DNA of 41,924 bases from positions 1 through 41,924 of the forward strand of contig NZ_BBRX01000011.1 of the NCBI RefSeq assembly GCF_000829675.1, given 5' to 3'. The DNA comes from Acinetobacter rudis (GTDB lineage: Bacteria; Pseudomonadota; Gammaproteobacteria; Pseudomonadales; Moraxellaceae). The notes beneath the pieces were generated by a model that did not search any database, had not been told where the DNA came from, and was given only the letters and a program-made list of their open reading frames with translations. How positions within the stretch are numbered: position 1 is the stretch's first letter; each line of letters begins with the position of its first letter. The position numbers and the translations under genes were made by a program. This document shows positions 10,754 through 19,052 of the stretch, piece by piece.

Positions 10754-12148
10754 TTACCAACGCACTTCAAACTTTTTACGTAGCCAAATTGCAAAGCTGT
10801 TTAAAACAATCATTAAACCTAACAATACAATAATAGCTGCTGCGGTACGACCTTCAAAGAAGTTACGTAGTTCATTGCCTTGCCATAAGAAAACCTGAAC
10901 TGGCAATGCTGTCGCTTGATCTACTGGTGAGACAGGTACATTCGCAACGAATGCGCTCATGCCAATTAACAGTAAAGGTGCAGTTTCACCGAGCGCTTGT
11001 GCAACACCAATAATCGCACCTGTTAAAATACCTGGTAAAGCCAATGGTAGAACATGATGGAAAATGGTTTGTACTCGTGAAGCACCTAAACCTAATGCTG
11101 CTTGGCGTATTGAAGGAGGTACAGCTTTTAAAGATGCGCGAGTTGTAATAATCACTGTCGGTAAAGTCATTAAGCTTAAGACCAAACCACCTACCAATGG
11201 TGCTGAAATTGGCAAGTGCATCCAACCAATAAAGATTGCAGCGCCCAGCAAACCAAACACAATCGAAGGTACAGCAGCTAAGTTGTTAATGTTTACTTCG
11301 ATAACATCTGTCAGCCAATTTTTCTTCGCAAACTCTTCAAGGTAAACCGCACTCGCAACACCAATCGGGATAGAGATAAATATCACGATCAACATCATGA
11401 ACAATGAGCCCATGAATGCACCCGCTAAACCTGCAGTTGCAGGTGAACTGCGTGAGTCTGGATTGGTAAATAGCTGTGTATTAAAAGTACGTTCCAGTAC
11501 ACCATCAGCATACATCTGATCTGCGACTTTACGTACTTCTGGACTCAATTGCTGTTGTTCATCAGGCAAACTTCTATCGATATTGCCAGCTAACCATACA
11601 TCAATATTCGCATCAGCCAGTAACTTAATATCTACTGTTTTACCAATTAATGCAGGATCTTTAAATACCATGTCTCGAACACGGTAGGCTTCAGAGCTGG
11701 TATAAATCGTGTTCAGTTCATCGCGATCTTTGGTTAATGCAGGATCTTTGGCAATCATTGCATTCACAATGATTGCATCCCAATCAACCATACCCATTTC
11801 GGTCTGCCAAGCGATATAACGCTCATTAAACTGTGCTGGAGTTTCATTTTTATTTTGTACAGGTGCTGCACCTGCATCAATAATTTTTGGATCAAAATAA
11901 ACTGGAACCGTCATACTGGCTTGCCAAAATGCTGGTAAGCCTTTGTATAAAATACTACTAAATAATATAGCGACAAATGCTAGACCAAGCACCACTGCTG
12001 AGAAACCAAAGATACGGAAGGTCTTTTCTTTACGATGACGTTTGGCCAACGATTTTTCAATTTTTGCTTTACGTTTTTCGCGTAACTCGGCAGCAACGCG
12101 AGGATCAAATACATTTTGATCCGCAGGAGATGTATTTGATGTACTCAT
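10754..12148 (-). CDS. pstA: Phosphate ABC transporter permease PstA (long form)
   Basis: PstA is one of the two membrane subunits of the Pst phosphate importer. At 464 aa it is about 170 residues longer than E. coli PstA. After a basic cytoplasmic N-terminus and TM1 (IFGFSAVVLGLAFVAILFSSILY) comes an extra hydrophilic domain of about 150 residues, probably periplasmic and of the DUF3333 type. The permease core follows, with the coupling-helix motif PPSIRQAALGLGASRVQTIFHHVLP split across its EAA loop. The ATG at 12148 overlaps the pstC stop as ATGA, indicating translational coupling. Confidence 0.95.
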   Translation of the reverse strand: MSTSNTSPADQNVFDPRVAAELREKRKAKIEKSLAKRHRKEKTFRIFGFSAVVLGLAFVAILFSSILYKGLPAFWQASMTVPVYFDPKIIDAGAAPVQNKNETPAQFNERYIAWQTEMGMVDWDAIIVNAMIAKDPALTKDRDELNTIYTSSEAYRVRDMVFKDPALIGKTVDIKLLADANIDVWLAGNIDRSLPDEQQQLSPEVRKVADQMYADGVLERTFNTQLFTNPDSRSSPATAGLAGAFMGSLFMMLIVIFISIPIGVASAVYLEEFAKKNWLTDVIEVNINNLAAVPSIVFGLLGAAIFIGWMHLPISAPLVGGLVLSLMTLPTVIITTRASLKAVPPSIRQAALGLGASRVQTIFHHVLPLALPGILTGAIIGVAQALGETAPLLLIGMSAFVANVPVSPVDQATALPVQVFLWQGNELRNFFEGRTAAAIIVLLGLMIVLNSFAIWLRKKFEVRW

Positions 12149-13524
12149 TCGTATTGCTCACGGTATTTACGCACGATATAAAGCGCAACAATATTAAGGC
12201 CCAAGGTAATGACAAACAGTGTTAAACCTAAAGCAAATGCCACTAATGCTTGCGGACTTGCAAAGTCTGTATCACCCGTCAATTGATTGACGATCGTTAC
12301 TGTAACTGTCGACACTGCTTCAAGTGGATTGATATGTAGCAATGGACTATTACCTGCTGCCAATACCACGATCATGGTTTCACCAATAGCTCGCGAAGCT
12401 GCTAACAAGAATGCACCGATTACCCCTGGTAATGCAGCTGGCATCACCACACGGCGAATTGTTTCTGATTTGGTTGCACCAAGTCCTAAAGAACCATCCC
12501 GTAGCGAACGAGGTACTTGAGTAATGATGTCATCTGAAAGTGAGGATACAAAAGGAATAATCATAATTCCCATCACAAAGCCTGCTGTCAGTGCACTGGT
12601 TGCATTGATATTAATGCCAACTAGATCGCCTGCTGCTTTAAATACAGGCCCAATAAACATGAGGGCAAATACACCATATACGATGGTTGGAATACCTGCC
12701 AAAATTTCAATGGCTGGTTTTGCCCATGCACGTAAACGTGGAGACGCATACTCTGCTAAATAAATTGCGATCATCAAACCTACAGGTACAGCAACCAGTA
12801 AGGCAATGATACTAACCATTAACGTCCCCCAAAGTAATGGTAATAAACCATAACTACCCTCAGCACTTCCTGAAGTACTAAAGCCAGGGTTCCACTGTGT
12901 ACCCAAGAAGAACTCTAATGGGCTGACGAAGTGAAAGAAACGTAAAGCTTCACTGAACATGGACATGACAATGCCCACAGTCGTTAAAATTGCAACACCA
13001 GAACACAGTGCTAAGGAGATATTAATAATACGTTCAACATGATTACGTGCACGATACTGCTGAGCAATTTTCTTTCTTGCCCAAAGTAAACCCAGTAACG
13101 CACTACACACCACAACTGCGATTTTCGCAAAAGCACCTACAGACTGGAATTTTTTGAGTTCTGCTGCAGCGGCAATTTCATAGGCTGCTGCTTGATCGCT
13201 CACGCCAAAACCTGAAGCAATCGCTTTGATTCGCTCCACCATCACTTGAATGCCAGCTGGATCTGTTGCATTCACTATTGATGCAGGCACGTGATTCAGA
13301 ACCAAGTGTTTTAAAATATTTGGCTCTACAATATTCCAAACAATCAAAATTAAGAAGGCTGGAATACCACACCAAAGCGCGACCAAAGCACCATAATATC
13401 CTGGACGTGAATGCAGTGTTGCCGAATTACTCTCTTTACCAGCAATGTTTCGGCTCTTTCTGAGTCCAATTTGATATGCAATTGCCACAAGAGCTAATAA
13501 CACACCAATAAGTAGCAGATTCAT
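12145..13524 (-). CDS. pstC: Phosphate ABC transporter permease PstC (long form)
   Basis: PstC is the partner permease of PstA. At 459 aa it is about 140 residues longer than the E. coli protein. The extra N-terminal part contains two membrane segments flanking a soluble stretch rich in Val, Ala and Lys (residues about 75-130). The core carries the EAA-type loop VPRSLRDGSLGLGATKSETIRRVVMP. GGAG lies five bases before the ATG, so it is well translated. It follows pstS after 95 bp containing a hairpin and overlaps pstA by 4 bp. Confidence 0.95.
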   Translation of the reverse strand: MNLLLIGVLLALVAIAYQIGLRKSRNIAGKESNSATLHSRPGYYGALVALWCGIPAFLILIVWNIVEPNILKHLVLNHVPASIVNATDPAGIQVMVERIKAIASGFGVSDQAAAYEIAAAAELKKFQSVGAFAKIAVVVCSALLGLLWARKKIAQQYRARNHVERIINISLALCSGVAILTTVGIVMSMFSEALRFFHFVSPLEFFLGTQWNPGFSTSGSAEGSYGLLPLLWGTLMVSIIALLVAVPVGLMIAIYLAEYASPRLRAWAKPAIEILAGIPTIVYGVFALMFIGPVFKAAGDLVGININATSALTAGFVMGIMIIPFVSSLSDDIITQVPRSLRDGSLGLGATKSETIRRVVMPAALPGVIGAFLLAASRAIGETMIVVLAAGNSPLLHINPLEAVSTVTVTIVNQLTGDTDFASPQALVAFALGLTLFVITLGLNIVALYIVRKYREQYE

Positions 13525-13577
13525 GTATTCTCCACAGTGTTCTTTCTTTTGCTGAAAAAACCTGACTTAGCACAAAA

Positions 13578-13605
13578 GGCTGATGATCGTTCCCAATCAT
13601 CAGCC
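13578..13605 (-). terminator. Intercistronic hairpin between pstS and pstC (attenuator)
   Basis: GGCTGATGAT and ATCATCAGCC form a perfect 10-bp stem with an 8-nt loop, followed on the minus strand by TTTT. This is a terminator-like structure inside the pst operon. It could let part of the transcripts end after pstS, or stabilise the pstS message, so that the binding protein is made in excess over the membrane subunits. Confidence 0.8.
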
Positions 13606-13619
13606 CTATATGTTTTGAA

Positions 13620-14645
13620 TTACTTAACGCCTTGACCTGCTTTAAATGCAGCAAGCACCTTAGCACGCTCTGCGTCAGACATAGAGATTAAACCTGCTCT
13701 GTCTAACTTAGAACCTTTTCCTGAAACTTTTTTGCTGAGGAAGAATTCAGTATATTCTTGTAAGCCTTTGATTGATTTCAAGTGCTCACCTTTAACATAG
13801 AAGTATAAAGGACGTGAAACAGGATAAGAACCGTTTAAGATTGTTTGTTCTGAAGGAATCACGTTATTTACTGCTGCTACGCGTAGTTTGTCACGGTTTT
13901 GCTCATAGAAACCTAGACCAAATACACCCACTGCACTTGGAGAAGTTTTTAAGCGTGCCAATGTTTCAGTGTAGTCGCCAGCAATTTCAATGACACGACC
14001 GTCTTTACGGAAGTTAGAACATGCTTTCTTTTGAGCATCTTTATCAAGTGCCTTGAAGTAGGCATAAGATTCACAACCAGATTCAATCATTTTTTCTTGG
14101 AATACTTCACGTGTACCGTGGTTAGAAGCAGGTACAACTAAAGTGATTGGTTCATTCGGTAGTGAACTGTCGATTTGATTCCAACGTGTATATGGGTTTG
14201 GAACTAATTTACCATTTGATGGCAATTCAGCTGCCATTGCTGCAAACACGTGTTGTGGACGAAGTTTGTAAGCTGCTTTACTTGCATTAGAAGCAAATAC
14301 GATACCATCGTAACCTGCTTTAACTTCTAAAATTGTGTTTACGCCTGCTTTTTTACATGCAGCGATTTCAGTATCTTTAATTTTACGAGATGCGTTAGCA
14401 ATATCAATTGTATTGTCACCCACACCAGCACAGAACTGCTTAAGACCAGCAGAACTACCGCCAGAACCTACTACAGGCGCTTTAAATTGTGGGAAAGTAT
14501 TGCCAAATTCCTCAGCAACAATACTGGCATATGGAAGTACAGTTGAAGAACCTGCAATTTGAATCGTTTCACGAGCTGCATTAGCTGCTGTAGCTAAAGT
14601 TGCACCAGTAACAGCAATAGCAAGTGCGATATGATTTAAGCGCAT
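13620..14645 (-). CDS. pstS: Phosphate-binding periplasmic protein PstS
   Basis: PstS captures phosphate in the periplasm for the PstCAB importer. The 341-aa product begins with a signal peptide (MRLNHIALAIAVTGATLATAANA, split at about residue 23) and matches the PstS family through IAGSSTVLPYASIVAEEFG, VGSGGSSAGLKQFC and PVSRPLYFYVKGEHL. Four Cys (FCAG, ACKK, GCES, ACSN) could form two disulfides. AAGAGAG precedes the ATG. A triple-repeat Pho box lies about 100 bp upstream, so transcription should rise on phosphate starvation through PhoB. Confidence 0.96.
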   Translation of the reverse strand: MRLNHIALAIAVTGATLATAANAARETIQIAGSSTVLPYASIVAEEFGNTFPQFKAPVVGSGGSSAGLKQFCAGVGDNTIDIANASRKIKDTEIAACKKAGVNTILEVKAGYDGIVFASNASKAAYKLRPQHVFAAMAAELPSNGKLVPNPYTRWNQIDSSLPNEPITLVVPASNHGTREVFQEKMIESGCESYAYFKALDKDAQKKACSNFRKDGRVIEIAGDYTETLARLKTSPSAVGVFGLGFYEQNRDKLRVAAVNNVIPSEQTILNGSYPVSRPLYFYVKGEHLKSIKGLQEYTEFFLSKKVSGKGSKLDRAGLISMSDAERAKVLAAFKAGQGVK

Positions 14646-14735
14646 TTTTTCTCTCTTAATAAATAGGTTAGCTGCTCATCTTGTCGTAGCACCGATTTAA
14701 CTATGCAGCGGTGTACTTGAATTAACTGCATTTTG

Positions 14736-14774
14736 ATTTTAAATTATGACAATTAGGTGACAGTTACATGACGC
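14736..14774 (-). promoter_or_regulatory. Pho box and -10 element upstream of pstS
   Basis: On the minus strand the sequence reads CGTCATGTAA, CTGTCACCTAA and TTGTCATAATT. These are three TGTCA-type half sites whose TGAC complements start at 14747, 14758 and 14769, exactly 11 bp apart. Two adjacent 11-bp repeats make a standard PhoB site (CTGTCAT-type); here there are three. A TAAAAT -10 candidate (14741-14736) follows at the distance expected when PhoB replaces the -35 contact. Confidence 0.9.
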
Positions 14775-15071
14775 TTTAATGATTTGTACAAAGCTTACAT
14801 TTAATTTTTTGTATATATAACTTTTCATATCCAAAATTTAGAGAAAAATTATTATTTAATTGTTGTATTTCAAAATCTTAAAATCAATATATTTTTAACA
14901 TTTCATAGTAATGCATAATTGTTAAAAATTCATTTTAGACACTAGATTGAAAAAATCTGTGTACCGTCAAACACATTAAATATGATCTACAAATTATGAG
15001 TACAATAATTTAACAGACTAAAAAGTTATTTTTATACAAATCCATCCTATATATTACATTTTATTGACAAC
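14775..15071. other. AT-rich intergenic stretch upstream of the Pho box
   Basis: About 300 bp of very AT-rich DNA lie between the pstS control region and the terminator of the permease gene. I see no gene, strong hairpin or repeat in it. Confidence 0.5.
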
Positions 15072-15096
15072 AAAAAACTCAGCCCGAAAGCTGAGT
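15072..15096 (-). terminator. Terminator after aroP
   Basis: ACTCAGC pairs with GCTGAGT around CCGAAA; the minus strand continues with a T run. It ends the permease transcript 46 bp after its stop and insulates pstS. Confidence 0.85.
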
Positions 15097-15141
15097 GAAT
15101 AGCTAAATAAAGTTTAATTAAACATCGTGAGATGCTCTTAT

Positions 15142-16521
15142 TTAAAGATGAGACTTCACATCAGATAAAACCAAAACTTTTTTACGATATTTTAAAAGAT
15201 AGATCACGGCTAAAATACCCAACCACACTGGCCCAAGCATGACAGCTACGCGCATATCAGGGGTCATTGCCATGATGATTAAGATAAAACAAACAAAGCT
15301 AATCGTTAAATAGTTACTCCACGGACTCAAAATACTTTTAAATTTGGTTTTCTGCATTTTCAAACGCATTGCTTTAGTAAACTTCAAATGCGTAATCGAA
15401 ATCATCAGCCAGTTAATCACTAATGCGGTAATCACCAACATCATAAAAAACCCAAAGGCTTCTTCTGGCATAAAGTAATTGACCACCACACAAAGCCCTG
15501 AGATCGAAGCTGAAACGACCGCAGCAGCTACAGGGATCCCACGAGCATTAATTTTTTTCAATACGGCGGGCGCATTGCCCTGTTCAGCCAGCCCATGTAA
15601 CATTCGACTGTTGCAATAAATACAGCTGTTATAAACTGAAATCGCAGCAATCAATACAACAAAGTTCAGTACATTGGCAACACCATTGTTATCAAGTGAC
15701 TGGAAAATCAGAACAAAAGGACTTCCCCCCTCTGCAACCATGTTCCATGGGTAAAGACAAAGTAAAATCCCAATCGCACCAATATAAAAAATCAAAATCC
15801 GATACACAATTTGATTCACTGCTTTGGGAATCGTAGTTTCTGGTTTTTTCGTTTCTGCTGCTGTTATGCCGATCAGCTCTAGTCCACCAAAAGCAAACAT
15901 AATGACAGCCAGCGCCATAATAAAGCCATGCATACCATTTGGGAAAAAGCCACCGTGTTGCCATAAATTTGCAATACCCGCTTGCGGTCCTGCGGAACCT
16001 GTAAGAAGCAAGTAAGCACCAAAACCAATCATACTTAAAATTGCCACAATTTTAATGCAGGAAAATATGAACTCAGATTCTCCAAAAAATCTGACATTGA
16101 TCAAATTGATGCCATTAATCACAATAAAGAAAAATAATACGGTGATCCAAGTTGGAATCTCTGGCCACCAAAATTGTACAAAAGTTCCAATAGCACTGAG
16201 CTCTGCCATACTGACCAAAACATAAAGCACCCAATAGTTCCAACCTGACATAAAGCCTGCCATTTTGCCCCAGTATTTATTGGCAAAATAACTAAAAGAA
16301 CCGCTCACAGGTTCTTCAACCACCATTTCACCTAAATGGCGCATAATTAAAAAAGCAATGAAACCGGCGATTGCATAACCCAATAATACAGAAGGCCCTG
16401 CCAACTTAATGGTATGTGAAAGACCTAGAAATAAACCCGTCCCGATCGCACCACCTAATGCAATCAACTGTATATGCCGATTGGATAATCCTTGTTTTAG
16501 CTCATGTGTATTTATATCCAT
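15142..16521 (-). CDS. aroP: Aromatic amino acid permease (AroP-like, APC family)
   Basis: This 459-aa inner-membrane proton symporter of the amino acid transporter family has about 12 TM segments. The family signature runs through GLSNRHIQLIALGGAIGTGL near the N-terminus, then MRHLGEMVVEEPVSGSFSYFA and SGWNYWVLYVLVSMAELSA. The similarity, as far as memory allows, is closest to E. coli AroP, which imports Phe, Tyr and Trp. PheP or another close relative cannot be excluded. GGAG lies eight bases before the ATG. It sits downstream of ipdC on the same strand with 132 bp between, and an aromatic substrate fits that enzyme. Confidence 0.85.
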   Translation of the reverse strand: MDINTHELKQGLSNRHIQLIALGGAIGTGLFLGLSHTIKLAGPSVLLGYAIAGFIAFLIMRHLGEMVVEEPVSGSFSYFANKYWGKMAGFMSGWNYWVLYVLVSMAELSAIGTFVQFWWPEIPTWITVLFFFIVINGINLINVRFFGESEFIFSCIKIVAILSMIGFGAYLLLTGSAGPQAGIANLWQHGGFFPNGMHGFIMALAVIMFAFGGLELIGITAAETKKPETTIPKAVNQIVYRILIFYIGAIGILLCLYPWNMVAEGGSPFVLIFQSLDNNGVANVLNFVVLIAAISVYNSCIYCNSRMLHGLAEQGNAPAVLKKINARGIPVAAAVVSASISGLCVVVNYFMPEEAFGFFMMLVITALVINWLMISITHLKFTKAMRLKMQKTKFKSILSPWSNYLTISFVCFILIIMAMTPDMRVAVMLGPVWLGILAVIYLLKYRKKVLVLSDVKSHL

Positions 16522-16653
16522 TTTTTAATCTCCAACATGTGTCATTTCCTGTACACTTTTTTTGTATCCGATTCGAAGATCAAAATAAATTTTAAATTGT
16601 CATTTGTACGCTGATCAATTTATCAATCAAAATCCAGATCTTTGTTATTCTTG

Positions 16654-18372
16654 CTAGTTGCTCAGGGCTTTTTCACATAACACCGCTTTGGCTCGTTGTT
16701 TTAAAATGCTAAAGCCACGATCGCCATAATCAAAACGCGCAATCACTGAGGCAAATTTTTTCAAACTGCTTGGTGCATCCATCGCTGGAAGTTTTAACTC
16801 GATAAAACACATACCATCGTTTTGATCCAGACTTGCCAACACCTGTTGCAAGTGCTCTGCTGTTTCAACAATATGACTGTTGTAGTTTTTATTGCCATTA
16901 AAGACATTGGCAATTTCAGTATATTTCCAATTCTGAATATCGTTATAGACTGCATTCTCTCCCATGATCAATCGTTCGATGGTATAGCCGCCATTGTTAA
17001 GTAGGAAAATAATTGGTTTAAGCTCATGACGGATAATGGTAGAAAGCTCTTGTACAGTCAGCTGAAATGAACCATCACCAATAAAGAGAATCTGACGACG
17101 ATCTGGTGCTGCCAACAAACTTCCCAATAACGCAGGTAAGGTATAACCAATCGAACCCCATAGAGGTTGTGCAATATATTGCGCTGTTGCAGGTAACTTC
17201 AAACCAGAAAGTGCTGAGTTAGAAGTACCGACCTCACCAATAATGACATCATCGTCCTTAAAGAAACCTTGTATATGACGCCAAAGAATCTCCTGACTCA
17301 GTTTTTGCTGCGCTAGGACTTCAACTGTTTTAGGTTGATTTTGTAGAATAGGAGTTGAAAGCTTACGAGGTGTTATTTTTTTGTTGAGTTCAAGCAACAA
17401 TTGACCAATCTCAATCCCTGGGAAGTCTTGTCCAAAAATATTCAATGAATAAGGTCTAATTTCAATATAGTGCTGTGGTTTAATTTGATGGCTAAATACT
17501 GCTGTTCCGACATCACTAAAACGAACCCCCACTCCGATTAAACAATCCGATTGTTCAATTCGACTAAGTACATGCGCTTGGCTTGCTCCACCTGCATAGG
17601 TGCCCAGATAAAGTGGCGCACCTTCATCCATCACATTTTTCGCAGTTGACATGTTGGCATAAGCCATAGAACACTTTTGTGATAAGTCCTCAAGCAAAGA
17701 CGTTACACCAAATACAGATGCCTCTTGATCAACCAACAAGGCTGGGCTCTGTGCACGACTTATAACGTCACATAATTTAGACACAGCTTCTTGCAACAGC
17801 TCAGGTTCAACTGTTGGGTAACTTAAGTCAAGTGGACGATCTGAAACTTCAATTTTGATGTGTGTGATGTCAGATGCGAGTTGAATATGTACAGGACGAC
17901 GATCAAGGAAGCATTGACGCAGTACACGATCAATTTCAAATGCGGCATTTGCAGGGGTTAAACGTGTTTGTGCAACAGTAAACTCTTTCATGCAATTCAT
18001 GATGTTGTCATAGTTACCATCCACCAAGGTATGATGAAGTAGAGTTCCTTTTTGCACTGCATGCAGTGGAGGAATACCTGAAATATGAACTAAAGCAACA
18101 TTTTCTGCATAAGCACCAGCTATGCCATTGATTGCACTCAAATCACCAACACCATAAGTGGTTGCTAGTGCAGAAAAACCATTGATACGCGCATAACCAT
18201 CTGCTGCATAGGCAGCATTGAGCTCATTACAATTACCAATAAATTCAAGCTGTGGATCAGCTTCAACTTGTTCTAAATAAGAAAGATTAAAATCACCTGG
18301 GACCCCAAAGAGATGTTGAATACCCATTTGTTTTAAACGAAGATTTAAAAAATCACCAATTTCTATAAACAT
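16654..18372 (-). CDS. ipdC: Indolepyruvate/phenylpyruvate decarboxylase (ThDP-dependent)
   Basis: This 572-aa thiamine diphosphate enzyme decarboxylates aromatic 2-keto acids to aldehydes (indolepyruvate to indoleacetaldehyde, phenylpyruvate to phenylacetaldehyde), a route to indole-3-acetate or phenylacetate. Evidence includes the cofactor-activating Glu50 (GNCNELNAAYAADGYAR), the His pair at 113-114 (LLHHTLVDG) typical of pyruvate/indolepyruvate decarboxylases, and the ThDP/Mg motif GDGSFQLTVQE through LLNNGGYTIE. Aromatic specificity is inferred from family resemblance and the neighbouring AroP-like permease; a pyruvate decarboxylase is less likely. AGGAAATAGAG precedes the ATG. It is divergent from the Lrp-type regulator. 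Confidence 0.88.
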   Translation of the reverse strand: MFIEIGDFLNLRLKQMGIQHLFGVPGDFNLSYLEQVEADPQLEFIGNCNELNAAYAADGYARINGFSALATTYGVGDLSAINGIAGAYAENVALVHISGIPPLHAVQKGTLLHHTLVDGNYDNIMNCMKEFTVAQTRLTPANAAFEIDRVLRQCFLDRRPVHIQLASDITHIKIEVSDRPLDLSYPTVEPELLQEAVSKLCDVISRAQSPALLVDQEASVFGVTSLLEDLSQKCSMAYANMSTAKNVMDEGAPLYLGTYAGGASQAHVLSRIEQSDCLIGVGVRFSDVGTAVFSHQIKPQHYIEIRPYSLNIFGQDFPGIEIGQLLLELNKKITPRKLSTPILQNQPKTVEVLAQQKLSQEILWRHIQGFFKDDDVIIGEVGTSNSALSGLKLPATAQYIAQPLWGSIGYTLPALLGSLLAAPDRRQILFIGDGSFQLTVQELSTIIRHELKPIIFLLNNGGYTIERLIMGENAVYNDIQNWKYTEIANVFNGNKNYNSHIVETAEHLQQVLASLDQNDGMCFIELKLPAMDAPSSLKKFASVIARFDYGDRGFSILKQRAKAVLCEKALSN

Positions 18373-18418
18373 CGCTCTATTTCCTTTAAAGCCATTTAGT
18401 GTGTATAGAAAAATAATA

Positions 18419-18462
18419 TTTCATCTGCGAACTCAATTTCGTGCATAATGGAAACGCATTTC
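18419..18462. promoter_or_regulatory. Inverted-repeat cluster between ipdC and the Lrp gene
   Basis: Three overlapping TTTC/GAAA inverted repeats lie here: TTTCATCTGCGAA, TTTC(10 nt)GAAA and GAAACGCATTTC. Their position in the 133-bp divergent promoter region makes them candidates for binding by the Lrp-type regulator. This is an inference from position and symmetry; I see no strict Lrp consensus. Confidence 0.4.
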
Positions 18463-18505
18463 AATAAAATTACAAGATTTGTGTATCATAAAAGGATTTG
18501 ATGCA

Positions 18506-18994
18506 ATGGATAAGTTCGACTGGCAAATCATTCAGGCATTACAAAAGAATGGACGACTGACCAATCAAGAAGTTGGAGATTTAATTGGTCTATCTGCCTC
18601 ACAGTGTTCGAGAAGACGACAGGTGTTAGAACAAAAAGGTGTGATCTTAGGATATGCTGCACGCATTCACCAACAAGCCCTTGGTTTGGAGGTGACTGCC
18701 ATGATCCATATTAATTTACGCACACATGAAGCCAAGTCACAGCAAGCGTTTCAAGATCTCATTGAAACTGAAGATCATATTCAAGATGCTTTTTCAATTA
18801 GCGGTGATGCAGACTTTATTTTAAAAGTTGTGGCAGAAAATCTTGAACAACTCTCGCAGTTTGTGACCGAACAACTGCTTTCTTATCATTTTATAGGCCA
18901 TGTAAAGTCTTATATTGTGCTTAAAAAGATTAAAGAACAGAACTACTTTGTGGCTAAGCTCAAAAACCATCACCATCACACAACAATCATTTAA
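18506..18994 (+). CDS. Lrp/AsnC family transcriptional regulator
   Basis: This 162-aa regulator has an N-terminal winged HTH (IIQALQKNGRLTNQEVGDLI, GLSASQCSRRRQVLE) and a C-terminal RAM/ligand-binding domain (GDADFILKVVAENLEQL). Start at 18506 is preferred because AGGA lies nine bases upstream and the N-terminus MDKFDWQIIQAL is typical; an in-frame TTG 27 bp earlier is not needed. Members of this family sense amino acids as oligomers. Divergent placement next to ipdC and aroP suggests it controls them in response to an aromatic amino acid. The tail holds four consecutive His (KNHHHHTTII), an unusual feature of unknown meaning. Confidence 0.9.
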   Translation: MDKFDWQIIQALQKNGRLTNQEVGDLIGLSASQCSRRRQVLEQKGVILGYAARIHQQALGLEVTAMIHINLRTHEAKSQQAFQDLIETEDHIQDAFSISGDADFILKVVAENLEQLSQFVTEQLLSYHFIGHVKSYIVLKKIKEQNYFVAKLKNHHHHTTII

Positions 18995-19052
18995 CATTAT
19001 GTATTTCAAGATATTGAATTTAAGAAGTTAAAATCAATATCGCGCTATGAAC

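Noticed and set aside
10986..13463. Several open frames of 65-93 codons on either strand inside the pst genes
   Set aside because: They overlap well-supported genes completely, have no ribosome sites, and resemble no protein family; they are shadow frames.
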